Shown: one piece after another, positions 49,501-52,518 of the stretch
How the letters are laid out: every line of letters starts with the position of its first letter
Position numbering within the stretch: the first letter of the stretch is position 1
Assembly: GCA_017654935.2 (NCBI GenBank)
Contig: CM065698.1
Span: 52,116,198-52,180,197, forward strand
Origin: Phymorhynchus buccinoides
Lineage: Eukaryota > Mollusca > Gastropoda > Neogastropoda > Raphitomidae
DNA length: 64,000 nucleotides
Direction of reading: 5' to 3'
The notes under the pieces: generated by a model
What the model was told of the DNA's origin: nothing
What the model saw: the letters and a program-made list of their open reading frames with translations, nothing else
The model's database searches: none
Translations under genes and position numbers: made by a program

Positions 49501-50047
49501 TCACCGCCGCTACCTCCGACTATTCCACTTCCTACGACGCATCCTCCCCCCTCCCTGCTTCTCCCTCCCCCTCCCCTTTCCCCCCCCCTCCCTGCATGAC
49601 GAGCCCTGCCCCCCCGACCTGCCCCCGGCCCCGGCCCGACCCCGCCCCCACCCCCTGACTCTGGCGGTTCGGACCAACGTGGTTCCCAACATGGGGGCGT
49701 CCCTCTCTGTGCGCTCGGACCTGGCCTCCCACCATTACTACGGCGTGGATGAGGCTGCCCTGGACTGCCACCCCCCTGGTCCCAGCAGGAGACCCCTGCC
49801 CCCAGCCCCGCTGCCCTCCAGGTTCGCCACGCATCGCGTGAACTGCAGCCTAGAGCAGCTGGGCTTCTACAACCAGGGCGACCCCTTCTGGGGCCAGACG
49901 GTGCGGCTGCCCGCGGAGTACACCAGGACCGGGGCCCTGGACAGCAGCGGCGCCAGTGAGGAGGTGTCCCCGCTCCTGCTGGTCAACTACAAGAACTCGG
50001 ACAATGTCAGCTATGAAGACTTGCTTGACTTTGGCATCGATAGGTAA
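3156..50047 (+). CDS. TNK2-like: ACK/TNK2-family non-receptor tyrosine kinase-like gene, 14 exons (gene-level entry)
   Basis: Fourteen exons (listed separately) join in consistent phase to about 1,390 codons, against roughly 1,040 in human TNK2. Order: SAM-like region (residues 1-70), kinase (about 110-379), SH3 (about 400-447), CRIB (480-494), acidic linkers, proline-rich tail. This is the layout of activated CDC42 kinases, cytoplasmic kinases that bind GTP-CDC42 through the CRIB and act in receptor endocytosis and signalling (family knowledge). Start chosen: ATG at 3191, with A at -3 and G at +4, but exon 1 is open upstream, so an earlier exon outside the window may add residues. Kinase consensus residues are altered (HRH, DVG, P-loop), so activity is doubtful. 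A C-terminal UBA domain, usual in ACKs, is not seen. Expressed status cannot be judged. Confidence 0.9.
3229..3610 (+). repeat. Exon 1 edge repeat: 3' exon end, donor and (TG)n, four copies
   Basis: The unit starts CACTACCTGCCTGCACTACG, runs to the exon end CACCTCAAG and donor GTACAC, then a TG run. Copies begin near 3229 (in the exon), 3319, 3416 and 3523. Later copies carry CACCTCAGGGTACAC. Each copy presents another donor. Confidence 0.92.
3611..4464 (+). other. Unique intron 1 sequence with a fragment of a dispersed repeat
   Basis: No exon is recognised. At about 4276-4317 the sequence CTTCAAATTGAGGC...CTCTTTAAAATGATGTTTCG matches the 3' part of the repeats at 57713-57860 and 58405-58540. 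Confidence 0.6.
4465..8893 (+). repeat. 22-bp pyrimidine-rich minisatellite, about 200 copies, filling intron 1
   Basis: The unit is CTTCCTTTGTGTGGACC followed by TGTTT. Because 22 is not a multiple of 3 and no register has a stop, all three + frames and all three - frames are open for kilobases (for example + 4457-9040, 4465-9198, 4485-8909). Occasional units are shortened, for example a missing GT near 5055 and 6088, or CTTCCTTCC at several places. It ends exactly at the exon 2 acceptor, whose TTCTTCCTGTGTGCAG reads as a diverged last unit. Confidence 0.97.
8903..9016 (+). CDS. TNK2-like: Exon 2: second half of SAM-like domain
   Basis: The acceptor TTCCTGTGTGCAG ends at 8902 and the donor GTCAGA starts at 9017. 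The exon has 38 codons starting [20 protein letters not shown]. The signature Y-V-K-x-E-D-L-x-x-I-G-M-x-R-P is characteristic of the ACK N-terminus (human TNK2 has YVKNEDLEKIGMGRP). Both ends are phase 0. The acceptor is continuous with the terminal, diverged units of the 22-bp intron-1 minisatellite. Confidence 0.93.
9017..10959 (+). other. Intron 2: CA/TG dinucleotide tracts, no gene seen
   Basis: It holds a CA tract with ATGC and GCGCGC interruptions (about 9198-9396), a second degenerate CA/GCAC tract (about 9790-10012), a short CA run at 10530-10563, and a TG tract with TATATGTGTTATG variants (10748-10955) that leads into the exon 3 acceptor. Otherwise it is unique non-coding sequence. 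Confidence 0.85.
10960..11163 (+). CDS. TNK2-like: Exon 3: linker and kinase N-lobe with P-loop
   Basis: The acceptor TGTGTCTACAG ends at 10959 and the donor GTGGGG starts at 11164. It has 68 codons. A low-complexity linker is followed by the first kinase strands [19 protein letters not shown]. The glycine loop keeps G119 and G121 and F123, but the third glycine of GxGxxG is Thr124. Both ends are phase 0. The last 65 nt or so, with the donor, are the core of a 116-bp tandem repeat in the following intron. Confidence 0.9.
11099..11757 (+). repeat. Exon 3 edge repeat, 116-bp unit, six copies including the exon
   Basis: The unit holds GGTCACTTCACCAACGTCTG to the exon end GGAGAAAAG, donor GTGGGG and about 50 bp of intron ending in AGATAGTTCACCCCTGAGTC. 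Copies differ by only a few bases, so the amplification is recent. The copies lack an acceptor. Confidence 0.95.
11987..14070 (+). repeat. 40-bp minisatellite, about 52 copies
   Basis: The unit is GGGCTTTAGGGGGTCCCCAC then AGGGCAACTCTTTGTGACAT, with 35-41 bp variants (loss of TTTG, change to GCGACAT). The variants are clustered: CATGGG versus CATTGG blocks, and GCGACAT only in the 3' third, showing local spread. I see no exon sequence in it. The flanking 11758-11986 is unique. Confidence 0.95.
14079..14300 (+). repeat. 36-bp minisatellite, six copies
   Basis: The unit is GCAGAGAATCCTCATGAGGA then TAAGGATCAGTATTAT. Being 12 codons long it gives a short open frame, which I do not consider a gene. 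The following 14301-14590 is unique and has no gene. Confidence 0.93.
14590..16112 (+). repeat. 47-bp minisatellite, about 32 copies, ending at the exon 4 acceptor
   Basis: The unit starts TGTGTATAATCATGATTATT and ends GTTGTCTGCCTGCAC. The last unit ends CTGCCTGCAG and forms the functional acceptor. ATCATGATTAT / ATCATGATCAT variants alternate and contain a short palindrome (ATCATGAT). Confidence 0.96.
16113..16265 (+). CDS. TNK2-like: Exon 4: kinase beta-3 lysine and helix C
   Basis: The acceptor GTCTGCCTGCAG ends at 16112 and the donor GTCAGT starts at 16266. It has 51 codons, [11 protein letters not shown] to GIGLML. It holds the ATP-anchoring lysine in VALK (K144), the helix-C glutamate in VMREL (E161), and HIVPLYG, the usual HxNIIxLYG-type segment. 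Both ends are phase 0. The acceptor equals the last unit of the 47-bp minisatellite with one change (CTGCCTGCAC to CTGCCTGCAG). The 3' part of the exon is repeated downstream. Confidence 0.92.
16196..16738 (+). repeat. Exon 4 edge repeat, 108-bp unit, five copies including the exon
   Basis: The unit runs from CATAGACCACATTGTGCCAC through the exon end CTGATGTTG, donor GTCAGT and intron to TTATAAAGATCTG. Near-identical copies give at least four extra donors. Confidence 0.95.
16811..17362 (+). pseudogene. Three decayed copies of the exon 5 5' half
   Basis: Segments at about 16811-16897, 17170-17265 and 17299-17362 align to exon 5 (GTGACAGAGCTGTCCCCCAT, CTGTGTGACTTTGGGCAG) with many substitutions and broken frames. 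A further partial match lies at 16934-16970. They are older duplicates than the edge repeats downstream. Confidence 0.75.
17393..17584 (+). CDS. TNK2-like: Exon 5: kinase hinge to catalytic loop (HRH variant)
   Basis: The acceptor TTTCTATTCCCAG ends at 17392 and the donor GTAAAG starts at 17585. It has 64 codons starting [11 protein letters not shown] (human TNK2: VTELAPLGSLL) and including [19 protein letters not shown]. The catalytic loop reads H238-R239-H240-L-A-A-R-N245. The proton-acceptor aspartate of HRDLAARN is histidine (codon CAC at 17542-17544, one base from GAC). The downstream asparagine and arginine are kept. Both ends are phase 0. Decayed copies lie upstream, and five edge copies lie downstream. 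Confidence 0.92.
17585..18240 (+). repeat. Exon 5 edge repeat, about 120-bp unit, five copies plus the exon
   Basis: Each copy reads TATGGCCTACCTGCAG, then exon-derived AAACACCTGGCTGTCAGAAG, CTCTTCTCCAAGAGCAAG, then GCAAAGG and a (GATAATGGTGT) stretch. Relative to exon 5, every copy lacks 15 nt between two CACCTGG repeats, removing the HRH loop in frame. The donor GT has become GC. Confidence 0.93.
18425..18618 (+). repeat. Partial copies of the exon 6 5' edge
   Basis: Copies at about 18427-18472 (decayed) and 18517-18570 (close, with SDTGL where the exon has SDVGL) precede the real exon at 18619. They are joined by ATGTCATAGTGACATTGTTG sequence and each later copy has its own GTGACAG acceptor. 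Confidence 0.88.
18619..18846 (+). CDS. TNK2-like: Exon 6: kinase DVG motif, activation segment, APE, helix F
   Basis: The acceptor CATGTGACAG ends at 18618 and the donor GTATTG starts at 18847. It has 76 codons. KISDVGLTG stands where TNK2 has KIGDFGLMR: the Mg-binding Asp258 is kept and Phe becomes Val259. The activation loop has YY at 271-272, in the position of the TNK2 autophosphorylation tyrosine. AWCAPE (to residue 290) and [16 protein letters not shown] follow, both strong tyrosine-kinase signatures. Both ends are phase 0. Two partial copies of its 5' edge lie just upstream. Confidence 0.93.
18880..26625 (+). repeat. 78-bp minisatellite, about 100 copies, in intron 6
   Basis: The unit is GTATGATATGTGACCCAGCA, CCACAGAAGGGACATCAAGT, GTCACACTGACCATTCTGAG, GACATTATACATAGTTCA. 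Variants include GCATGAT, GAGGGGAC and ATTAAGTG; ATTAAGTG is commoner in the first 2 kb. Scrambled partial units occur near 19500-19610, 20370, 22410-22460, 22690-22740, 22825-22890, 23945-23985 and 24725-24790. The array begins about 35 bp after the exon 6 donor. Confidence 0.97.
26723..26935 (+). other. Unidentified exon-like open segment inside the transposon
   Basis: A TTGATTTTACAG acceptor-like end is followed by an open frame ([20 protein letters not shown], then [20 protein letters not shown]) and a perfect donor-like AAT|GTAAGT at about 26922. The peptide is charged and helical. I do not recognise it. It could be an exon of the transposon's own gene. Confidence 0.35.
26978..27818 (+). 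mobile_element. Non-autonomous hAT-type element, 841 bp
   Basis: The terminal inverted repeats are CAGGGTTCGTGGGG (26978-26991) and CCCCACGAACCATG (27805-27818), matching at 13 of 14 positions and starting with the hAT-typical CAGGG. Inside, from 27362, the transposase N-terminus remains: MPGKCSF, then after a 1-nt slip [20 protein letters not shown] and [20 protein letters not shown], a BED-finger-like start common in animal hAT proteins. The rest is deleted. GGTCCTTT motifs recur at both ends. No clean 8-bp target duplication; both flanks share GAGAA. Confidence 0.75.
27362..27586 (+). pseudogene. Remnant of hAT transposase N-terminus
   Basis: It starts ATGCCTGGAAAGTGTTCG. Reading continues as transposase-like only after a one-base shift in the TTCGTTTTCAGG stretch, and it ends at a TGA at about 27584. 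The CxxC of CAYC and the W-x(6)-Y-x(2)-W spacing are typical of these N-terminal DNA-binding modules. Confidence 0.6.
28118..28275 (+). pseudogene. Fossil copy of exon 6 3' end at the far side of the 78-bp array
   Basis: After one partial 78-bp unit, GATGTGTAGACCTTTGGCGC, CCCTGTGGGAAAGGTTTACC and GGTTCAGTCCCCACCAAG align to exon 6 GATGTGTGGGCCTTTGGCAT...CTCAGTCCTCAACAG. The tryptophan codon has become TAG and the frame is broken. So the array lies between two exon 6 copies. Confidence 0.8.
28447..28560 (+). repeat. SINE-like interspersed repeat with (AAT)n head and nested hairpin
   Basis: An (AAT)n run is followed by GAGGAAAATGTATATAGCGC. AGCGCCC (28501-28507) pairs with GGGCGCT (28528-28534), and inside it CCTAC pairs with GTAGG. 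The reverse complement occurs at 62048-62207, and relatives occur at 47060 and 33751. Unique intron sequence lies on both sides (28276-28446, 28561-28738). Confidence 0.8.
28739..30183 (+). repeat. 87-89-bp minisatellite, about 16 copies, before the exon 7 acceptor
   Basis: The unit is CTACTTCATGTTTGTGTTGC, TTTGTTGAAGCACCGCTCAA, GTGTGTTGGATGTTCATGTT, CATGTTTCCTATATGTGTAC, then TCCTAAC or TGCTCTAAC. The last unit runs GTTGCTTTGTTCACGTTCCT into the exon 7 polypyrimidine tract. Confidence 0.95.
30211..30360 (+). CDS. TNK2-like: Exon 7: kinase C-lobe end
   Basis: The acceptor TTTCCCCTGTGTGTCAG ends at 30210 and the donor GTAACG starts at 30361. It has 50 codons, [10 protein letters not shown] to LFLTLPQ, with the C-lobe signature [19 protein letters not shown] (arginine of helix H-I conserved). 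Both ends are phase 0. The string TACTACAG-CTGATG inside it is the seed of the 29-bp minisatellite that follows. Confidence 0.93.
30379..32845 (+). repeat. 29-bp minisatellite seeded from exon 7, about 80 units, ending in a fossil exon 7 edge
   Basis: The unit TACTACAGCCTGATGTTGAT then ATAGCACAA contains exon 7 TACTACAGTCTGATGCTGAA. Longer units add TACACAACATTCACAA. The array ends at 32800-32845 with CTACAGCCTGATGTCGAAGC, TATTTCTCATTCTACCACAG and GTAATT, a shortened copy of exon 7 with its donor. Confidence 0.95.
32870..33590 (+). repeat. 60-66-bp minisatellite, about 12 copies, left of the MITE
   Basis: The unit is AGAAGTGTATGCAGATAAAT, TAGTTCAATAATATCATGTA, TTGAAAGGTAGTCATGACAG (AG). Some units have GTATACAGATAGATTTG. 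One unit is split by the MITE at 33591-33862 and resumes at 33863-33890. Confidence 0.95.
33591..33862 (+). mobile_element. piggyBac-like MITE, 272 bp, TTAA target duplication
   Basis: It begins CCCTTTCAGCGCC and ends GGCGGTGAAAGGG (imperfect inverted repeats) and is flanked by TTAA at 33587-33590 and 33863-33866. Neighbouring minisatellite units give the empty site TTAGT-TCAA-TAATATCATG, so one TTAA was duplicated. Internally it has (AAT)n and ATTTATATAGCGC. TTAA sites and CCCTTT ends are piggyBac features. No transposase. Confidence 0.88.
33916..34640 (+). repeat. 89-bp minisatellite, about 8 copies
   Basis: The unit is GTCAATAGCTGTCTTGTAAA, GGGCGCATCATTCCTGTCCA, GGTGACTTGTGGCACCAAAG, TGCCTCGCTGTCTGGAGATC, AGAACCCAT. 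The copies are nearly identical. The flanking 34641-34818 is unique intron sequence with a short TG/CATG tract. Confidence 0.95.
34819..34928 (+). CDS. TNK2-like: Exon 8: kinase-SH3 linker and first SH3 strands
   Basis: The acceptor GTGTGTCCAG ends at 34818 and the donor GTACAC starts at 34929. It has 110 nt, 36 codons plus 2 nt. [11 protein letters not shown] follows the kinase C-lobe as PTDMRALQDF does in TNK2. [15 protein letters not shown] then gives the first SH3 strands. I see no tandem copy of this exon next to it, unlike most others. Confidence 0.82.
34929..35507 (+). repeat. Three truncated exon 9 copies separated by GATGAT tracts
   Basis: Copies start at 35047, 35207 and 35336, each after TTGTCACAG, and follow exon 9 through TTCAACCCCACACATACTGT. 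There they diverge into GTAATTC (in-frame TAA). Each copy from its acceptor to the GTAATT donor-like site is 84 nt, a multiple of three. (GAT)n/(GATGGT)n tracts lie between copies. Confidence 0.92.
35508..35653 (+). CDS. TNK2-like: Exon 9: SH3 core and basic linker (complete copy of four)
   Basis: The acceptor TTGTCACAG ends at 35507. A second AG at 35513 would give the same frame two residues shorter. The donor GTTAGT starts at 35654. The SH3 tryptophan is in LWKGC (W426), and the closing strand is [15 protein letters not shown], typical of invertebrate ACK SH3 domains. A Ser/Pro/Lys linker ([10 protein letters not shown]) follows. It enters in phase 2 and leaves in phase 1. Three truncated copies precede it and two decayed copies follow. 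Confidence 0.85.
35741..35940 (+). pseudogene. Two decayed exon 9 copies in intron 9
   Basis: At 35741-35819, ACTGCCTGCCATATGTATGT, AGAGCCAAACACTTCTCC and CAAGGAAAGGTCTG follow the exon 9 3' half and its donor. At 35870-35940, TTCAACTCCACACACACTGG and TTAGTAGAAAATGTT are a more decayed copy. The rest of 35654-36328 is unique with no gene. Confidence 0.7.
36171..36360 (+). pseudogene. Two decayed copies of the exon 10 5' edge
   Basis: GGTCTGGTCGTATCTCGAAG with GCGCAACAAGCTGTTGAC (36329-36365) follows a good acceptor, TTGTCTTCCCCACAG. AAACAAGCTGTTGTTTGGAC and ATGATTGCGGCTCTC (36176-36215) are an older match to the same exon. Confidence 0.7.
36435..36602 (+). CDS. TNK2-like: Exon 10: CRIB (CDC42/Rac-binding) motif
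   Basis: The acceptor TTGATCTTGAACAG ends at 36434 and the donor GTAATT starts at 36603. A basic stretch SKRNKLR is followed by [16 protein letters not shown] (about residues 479-494). This fits the CRIB consensus I-S-x-P-x(2-4)-F-x-H-x-x-H-V-G with Leu for Phe. GTPase binding is expected from the family. The next residues ([17 protein letters not shown]) are duplicated just downstream with a second donor. Confidence 0.88.
36603..36700 (+). repeat. Duplicate of the exon 10 3' edge with second donor
   Basis: TTTGGTGACGTGTCTTTTAT to GGGTGCCTCAG is repeated at 36628-36692 with only GGATGATGATGATTG between, followed by GTAACT. The sequence 36701-37049 is unique intron with a G-run at about 36947-36961. 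Confidence 0.92.
37050..37188 (+). CDS. TNK2-like: Exon 11: serine-rich linker
   Basis: The acceptor CATTGTGTTGCAG ends at 37049 and the donor GTCAGT starts at 37189. It has 139 nt, entering in phase 1 and leaving in phase 2. It encodes a Ser/Thr/Asp-rich linker ([19 protein letters not shown], then [12 protein letters not shown]) and ends in HS-W, with the tryptophan codon split TG|G with exon 12. The donor was chosen because phase then joins exon 12 exactly. Read-through instead gives a stop at 37243-37245. Confidence 0.75.
37289..39300 (+). repeat. Exon 11 edge minisatellite, about 90-bp unit, about 22 copies
   Basis: The unit is GACACAGCTGGTCAGGGGGA, GAGAGAGAGAAATGAATAG, ATACACAACAATTCACACCT, CCAATGATCTAGACAGACAC, AGTTCTCTAAG. 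The CACAGCTG|GTCAG junction and the GAGA stretch copy the exon 11 end and the bases behind it. Unique sequence follows (39301-39740). Confidence 0.94.
39743..40575 (+). repeat. 70-bp minisatellite, about 12 copies
   Basis: The unit is GCATAATTCAATGCCATTGT, GCGTCAGTCTGTCGCTTCCC, ATTGACAGCCAGCCAGCAGA, GGGGTCAGCC. Some units lack one CAGC. The sequence 40576-40910 is unique, no gene. Confidence 0.95.
40911..41764 (+). repeat. 81-bp minisatellite carrying nine decoy exon 12 acceptors
   Basis: The unit is ATTTAAAATAATCTCACTGT, ATGATTTCAGGATCAGTCAG, GAGTCACACAACACAGCACA, ACACAGCACTGCATAGTACA, C. It contains the complete exon 12 acceptor ATGATTTCAG and the first exon bases GATCAGTCAGGA. I count nine such copies before the real exon. 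Confidence 0.95.
41765..41870 (+). CDS. TNK2-like: Exon 12: acidic linker
   Basis: The acceptor TATGATTTCAG ends at 41764 and the donor GTCAGT starts at 41871. It encodes [20 protein letters not shown] and [15 protein letters not shown], an acidic segment in the place of the TNK2 SEDQDPLSSDFK region. It ends in phase 0. Nine decoy copies of its acceptor plus first bases precede it, and four copies of its 3' part plus donor follow it. Confidence 0.82.
41871..42170 (+). repeat. Exon 12 copy 2 with TGTTG satellites
   Basis: TATCATGACAGTTTTATGGA to GATTTGACGGTCAGTCAG (41947-42034) copies the exon 12 3' part and donor with some changes. It is flanked by TGTTG-type pentamer runs (41884-41945, 42042-42150). 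Confidence 0.92.
42325..43169 (+). mobile_element. Second copy of the piggyBac-like MITE, split by a nested element
   Basis: It begins CCCTTTCAGTGTCG and ends GGCGGCGAAAGGG, flanked by CTAA (42321-42324) and TTAA (43170-43173). Its halves align to the MITE at 33591-33862 (AACACCCATGTCACTA, TGTCACAGA, CTCTACCCA, GAAAAATG-CTGGCGG). The nested element occupies 42530-43127. Confidence 0.85.
42530..43127 (+). mobile_element. Nested piggyBac-like element, 598 bp, of a different family
   Basis: The ends CCCTCTGGGCAC and GTGCCCAGAGGG are perfect 12-bp inverted repeats, flanked by ATAA (42526-42529) and TTAA (43128-43131). The empty site is seen in the 33591 copy (AGGTTTAAGGG). An acidic frame near 42700-42755 ([19 protein letters not shown]) resembles the acidic N-termini of piggyBac transposases, and a later CSHC...CC stretch may be a remnant. 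No complete transposase. Confidence 0.82.
43175..43672 (+). mobile_element. hAT-like MITE, 498 bp, inserted at the outer MITE's TTAA
   Basis: The inverted ends CAGAGGTTCCGCTAG and CTAACGGAACCTCTG match at 14 of 15. TTAAT is present on both sides (43170-43174, 43673-43677), a 5-bp duplication that shares the TTAA of the neighbouring piggyBac-like element. No transposase. Subterminal ACCGGCATATGCCGGT is palindromic. Confidence 0.75.
43939..44272 (+). repeat. Exon 12 copies 3-5
   Basis: Three near-identical copies (ending about 44011, 44132 and 44270) of ACCATGACAGTTGTATGGA, AATGGAGGATGACTCC and CCTGACTTGACG with donor GTCAGT. Each follows a TATAG. From that AG each copy is 2 mod 3 long, so inclusion would break the frame. 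The sequence 43673-43938 is unique. Confidence 0.9.
44400..44990 (+). repeat. 111-bp minisatellite, about 5 copies
   Basis: The unit is AACAGTTCTCTGTGTGTTGT, ACAATGGGTGGTCTAAATGT, TGACTTAACCAGAAAACATC, ACAGACAACAGAGAGGTAGG, GTTGCCTAGACATAGCAGTT, TGTGGCACTCT. Its length (37 codons) keeps a 224-residue minus-strand frame open, which I reject as a gene. Confidence 0.95.
45187..45228 (+). other. 42-nt in-phase copy of the exon 13 5' edge
   Basis: It is bounded by TCTATGTTGCAG and GTAATG. It encodes [14 protein letters not shown] in phase 0, against [17 protein letters not shown] in exon 13. It could be an alternative micro-exon or a dead copy. Confidence 0.5.
45274..45558 (+). CDS. TNK2-like: Exon 13: acidic, helical and proline-ending linker
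   Basis: The acceptor CTATGTTGCAG ends at 45273 and the donor GTTAGT starts at 45559. It has 95 codons in phase 0. [20 protein letters not shown] leads into a charged helix (EKEAEEAAA), an acidic block rich in Asp/Glu ([22 protein letters not shown]), and [12 protein letters not shown], a proline-rich SH3-ligand-like end. A 42-nt copy of its 5' edge lies upstream, and edge copies of its 3' end lie downstream. Confidence 0.85.
45507..45875 (+). repeat. Exon 13 3'-edge repeat, about 118-bp unit, three and a half copies
   Basis: CATTTCAAACAGAGGGCCTC through CCCCCACGTGTG, donor GTTAGT, and GAGAGAGATAGTTTAGGTCC to CATTGCATCAGG. Copies are near-identical. Confidence 0.94.
45876..46320 (+). repeat. 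54-bp minisatellite, about 8 copies
   Basis: The unit is TGCTCAGTTTCTATTTTGCT, GACTGTGTGAAGTGAAGATG, GGAGGGGGGGTTAG, with the G-run reaching 18 in the last unit. Confidence 0.94.
46321..47964 (+). other. Intron 13, mostly unique, with a SINE-like repeat and CA tracts
   Basis: At 47060-47150, (AAT)n then GAAGAAAACTTATATAGCGC...GCGCTTTACA is a relative of the hairpin repeat at 28447 with a different loop. A 70-bp direct duplication (AAACGCATACACTCACAGAT) lies at 46941-47060. CA and ACAT/ACGT tracts lie at 47170-47360. No exon recognised. Confidence 0.7.
47965..50043 (+). CDS. TNK2-like: Exon 14: long proline-rich tail, with two apparent frame slips
   Basis: The acceptor TGTAACCTTGCAG ends at 47964. 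The first frame is open to a TGA at 49597-49599 and encodes [20 protein letters not shown], polar and proline-rich stretches and SH3-ligand-like motifs ([23 protein letters not shown]). The frame holding [10 protein letters not shown] near 49518 and the frame from about 49600 ([15 protein letters not shown] to [11 protein letters not shown]) look like its continuation. Each is shifted as if one base were missing in a C-rich run. It ends at a donor-like AG|GTAAAT (50043/50044). Read-through gives TAA at 50045-50047. Third positions are strongly G/C. Confidence 0.8.
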
Positions 50048-51035
50048 ATGCAGAGACACACCCTCCCCACCCCACTGCCCCCAGCCTCCCCACCCCTTCA
50101 CCCCTGCACCCAGTACTCGGTCTCCCCTTTCCTTTCCTGTCCTAGTGTGTTTCTCCTTCTTTCTCCTACCTTGGGTCTTCCTTGGTGCAGTCTGCCTCTC
50201 CCTGGACGCAGCCTGTGTTCTCTGTCACTCTGTCTTTCTGCTGTTTTCCCTCTCAGCCGTACTGTCCCTTTCTGTGTAGCGTGGTCTGTGCACATGTATC
50301 CTGATGCAGTCTGGTCCACGCCAGTCTGTCTGTGTCCAGGTACTCTACATGTTCTCACTCCAGCAGTCAGTCACCAGCTAGCTCTGTTAATCGCTTGTAA
50401 CCTATGATATTCTGTGTATCGCCTCACAGTCTTTTACTTGGTAGCTTTGCAGATTCCAGTGCTCCTTTTCAGAGTGTGTTATATAGTGTAGCTAAATTGT
50501 TGAAACTTTGACATTAGTTCAGTAGGTTTGATGAGGAGTGAGCCTATACAATGATTGCCTGTCTAGCACTAGCTTTTCAGAATAGCTGTTGCCTCTTCTG
50601 ATATCCGGAGGATGTAAGTTGGCCACAGTAGCACACACTTCAGCAGTAAAGGAAAGAGAAACGATTTATGTTTTCACAACCCGTTTGAATTTAAATTGTC
50701 ATTCAAAAAGTATCTGCCTAGTTGCCTCTCCAAAAAAATGTGCTGCATTTTTAAATAGATTACAAAGTTACGTGTATGATTTATTTATTGTTCTGAAAGA
50801 AAACTGCATCAATGTGCATAAACAATAATGAGCAAGGAAGGTCAATTTCAGAGAGAAGTTTGTGACCTTTCACACAGAGAAGGCTACTCTGGTTGTGGCA
50901 TACAGCATGCATACAGTATCTTCTTCCCGTCGGCAGCCCACTTCATCTCTTTCAAGATCCTGATCTCGCTGGTTAGCCATTTTCTGGTTGCAGCTTCCTG
51001 TAGCAACTGCCTTTGTAGCCACAATGTTCCACAGT
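50048..51035 (+). other. Unique sequence after the last recognised exon, no gene seen
   Basis: C-rich then T-rich sequence directly after the exon 14 donor. If the TAA at 50045 is used, this is 3' UTR, but I see no convincing AATAAA nearby. If the donor is used, it is intron. Confidence 0.5.
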
Positions 51036-51595
51036 ATTGCTGAGTGGATCACCAGGTTTCCAGTCAGAATATTACAACTGCCTTTGTAGCCACAATGTTC
51101 CATTGCTGAGTGGATCACCAGGTTTCCAGTCCAAAGAGAAGTCAGAATATTACAACTGCCTTTGTAGCCACAATGTTCCATTGCTGAGTGGATCACCAGG
51201 TTTCCAGTCAGAAGTCAGAATATTACAACTGCCTTTGTAGCCACAATGTTCCACAGTATTGCTGAGAGAATCACCAGGTTTCCAGTCAGAATATTACAAC
51301 TGCCTTTGTAGCCACAATGTTCCATTGCTGAGTGGATCACCTGGTTTCCAGTCAGAAGTCAGGACATTACAACTGCCTTTGTAGCCACAATGTTCCATTT
51401 GCTGAGTGGATCACCTGGTTTCCAGTCAGAAGTCAGGACATTACAACTGCCTTTGTAGCCACAATGTTCCATTTGCTGAGTGGATCACCTGGTTTCCAGT
51501 CAGAAGTCAGGACATTACAACTGCCTTTGTAGCCACAATGTTCCATTGCTGAGTGGATCACCAGGTTTCCAGTCCACAGAGAAGTCAGAACATTT
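51036..51595 (+). repeat. About 73-bp minisatellite, about 8 copies
   Basis: The unit is ATTACAACTGCCTTTGTAGC, CACAATGTTCCATTGCTGAG, TGGATCACCAGGTTTCCAGT, CAGAAGTCAGA, with insertions of CACAGTATT or CAAAGAGA. The sequence 51596-51990 holds a 76-codon open frame I cannot recognise, and an AATAAA at 51831. Confidence 0.92.
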
Positions 51596-51994
51596 GGGGG
51601 CAGAATGATCCACATCATGGCGATGAGATTATTGGCTCATCAGGTTTCAAGAACTTGTTGTTTCAAGTTTGTCAATTCCAGTTGTCAGGAAATGGTCTCC
51701 AGTGATGCGATGACACTAGATCAAAGAAGATGGGACAAGGATTATTACGAACAAAAAGTAAAGGATGTTTTAATGGAAGGTGCCAAAACGTTTATGATCG
51801 GGTCTCAGCTGGATGACCATTGTTCCACACAATAAACACTCTGGCCAAGATCAGTGAGAAACATTCCCACTCATATTTTGATAATCTCCGTTGCATGCAT
51901 CTCGCTGGGAACATTCCTTGGCATGTCCTGTTTATTGACAAGTTTTGTTTGCACATTTTAACCTCTGCAGAGCCCTTGCATGTCGGCCAGTGTT

Positions 51995-52275
51995 GTCTGA
52001 AGTGTACATGTTGTCAGCAGTGTACATGTTGTCAGCAGTGTACATGTCAGCAGTGTACATGTTGTCTGAAGTGTACATGTATGTCAGCAGTGTTTTGTCC
52101 AAGGGAAGTACCCGTATACCTTACAGCATGCTCCTGTGCCAATATGATAGTACTGTATTAAACTAACACATGTTGTCAGCAGTGTACATGTTGTCAGCAG
52201 TGTTTTGTCCAAGGGAAGTACCCGTATACCTTACAGCATGCTCCTGTGCCAATATGATAGTACCGTATTAAACGA
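51995..52275 (+). repeat. TGTCAGCAGTGTACATGT short repeats within a 107-bp duplication
   Basis: An 18-bp unit recurs five or so times. TTTTGTCCAAGGGAAGTACC to CCAATATGATAGTAC is then present twice (52091-52156, 52201-52266). Confidence 0.9.
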
Positions 52276-52518
52276 ACACGATGTTGGTTTTGCATGGTTT
52301 CCAATTTCATGATTATTATTTATTGAACATGTTTTATTCCTATTTTGAAGGACATGTATGTTTGCATGATTACTTCTTTTTTTTAGTGGGGGGGTTACTG
52401 TTTTTTGTGTCCAATGGCTCTTTATGTCGGACAGGACTTTTGATCAAACCGTTAGTTGGGAACTGTTTGATAGAATCCTTGAATACAGACCCCCAGGCTC
52501 TTGGCATTTAACATTATG

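Noticed and set aside
51605..51835. 76-codon open frame (RRWDKDYYEQKVKDVLMEGA) as a missing UBA exon
   Set aside because: No UBA pattern, no good acceptor in the needed phase, and no recognisable homology. Kept only as a remark.
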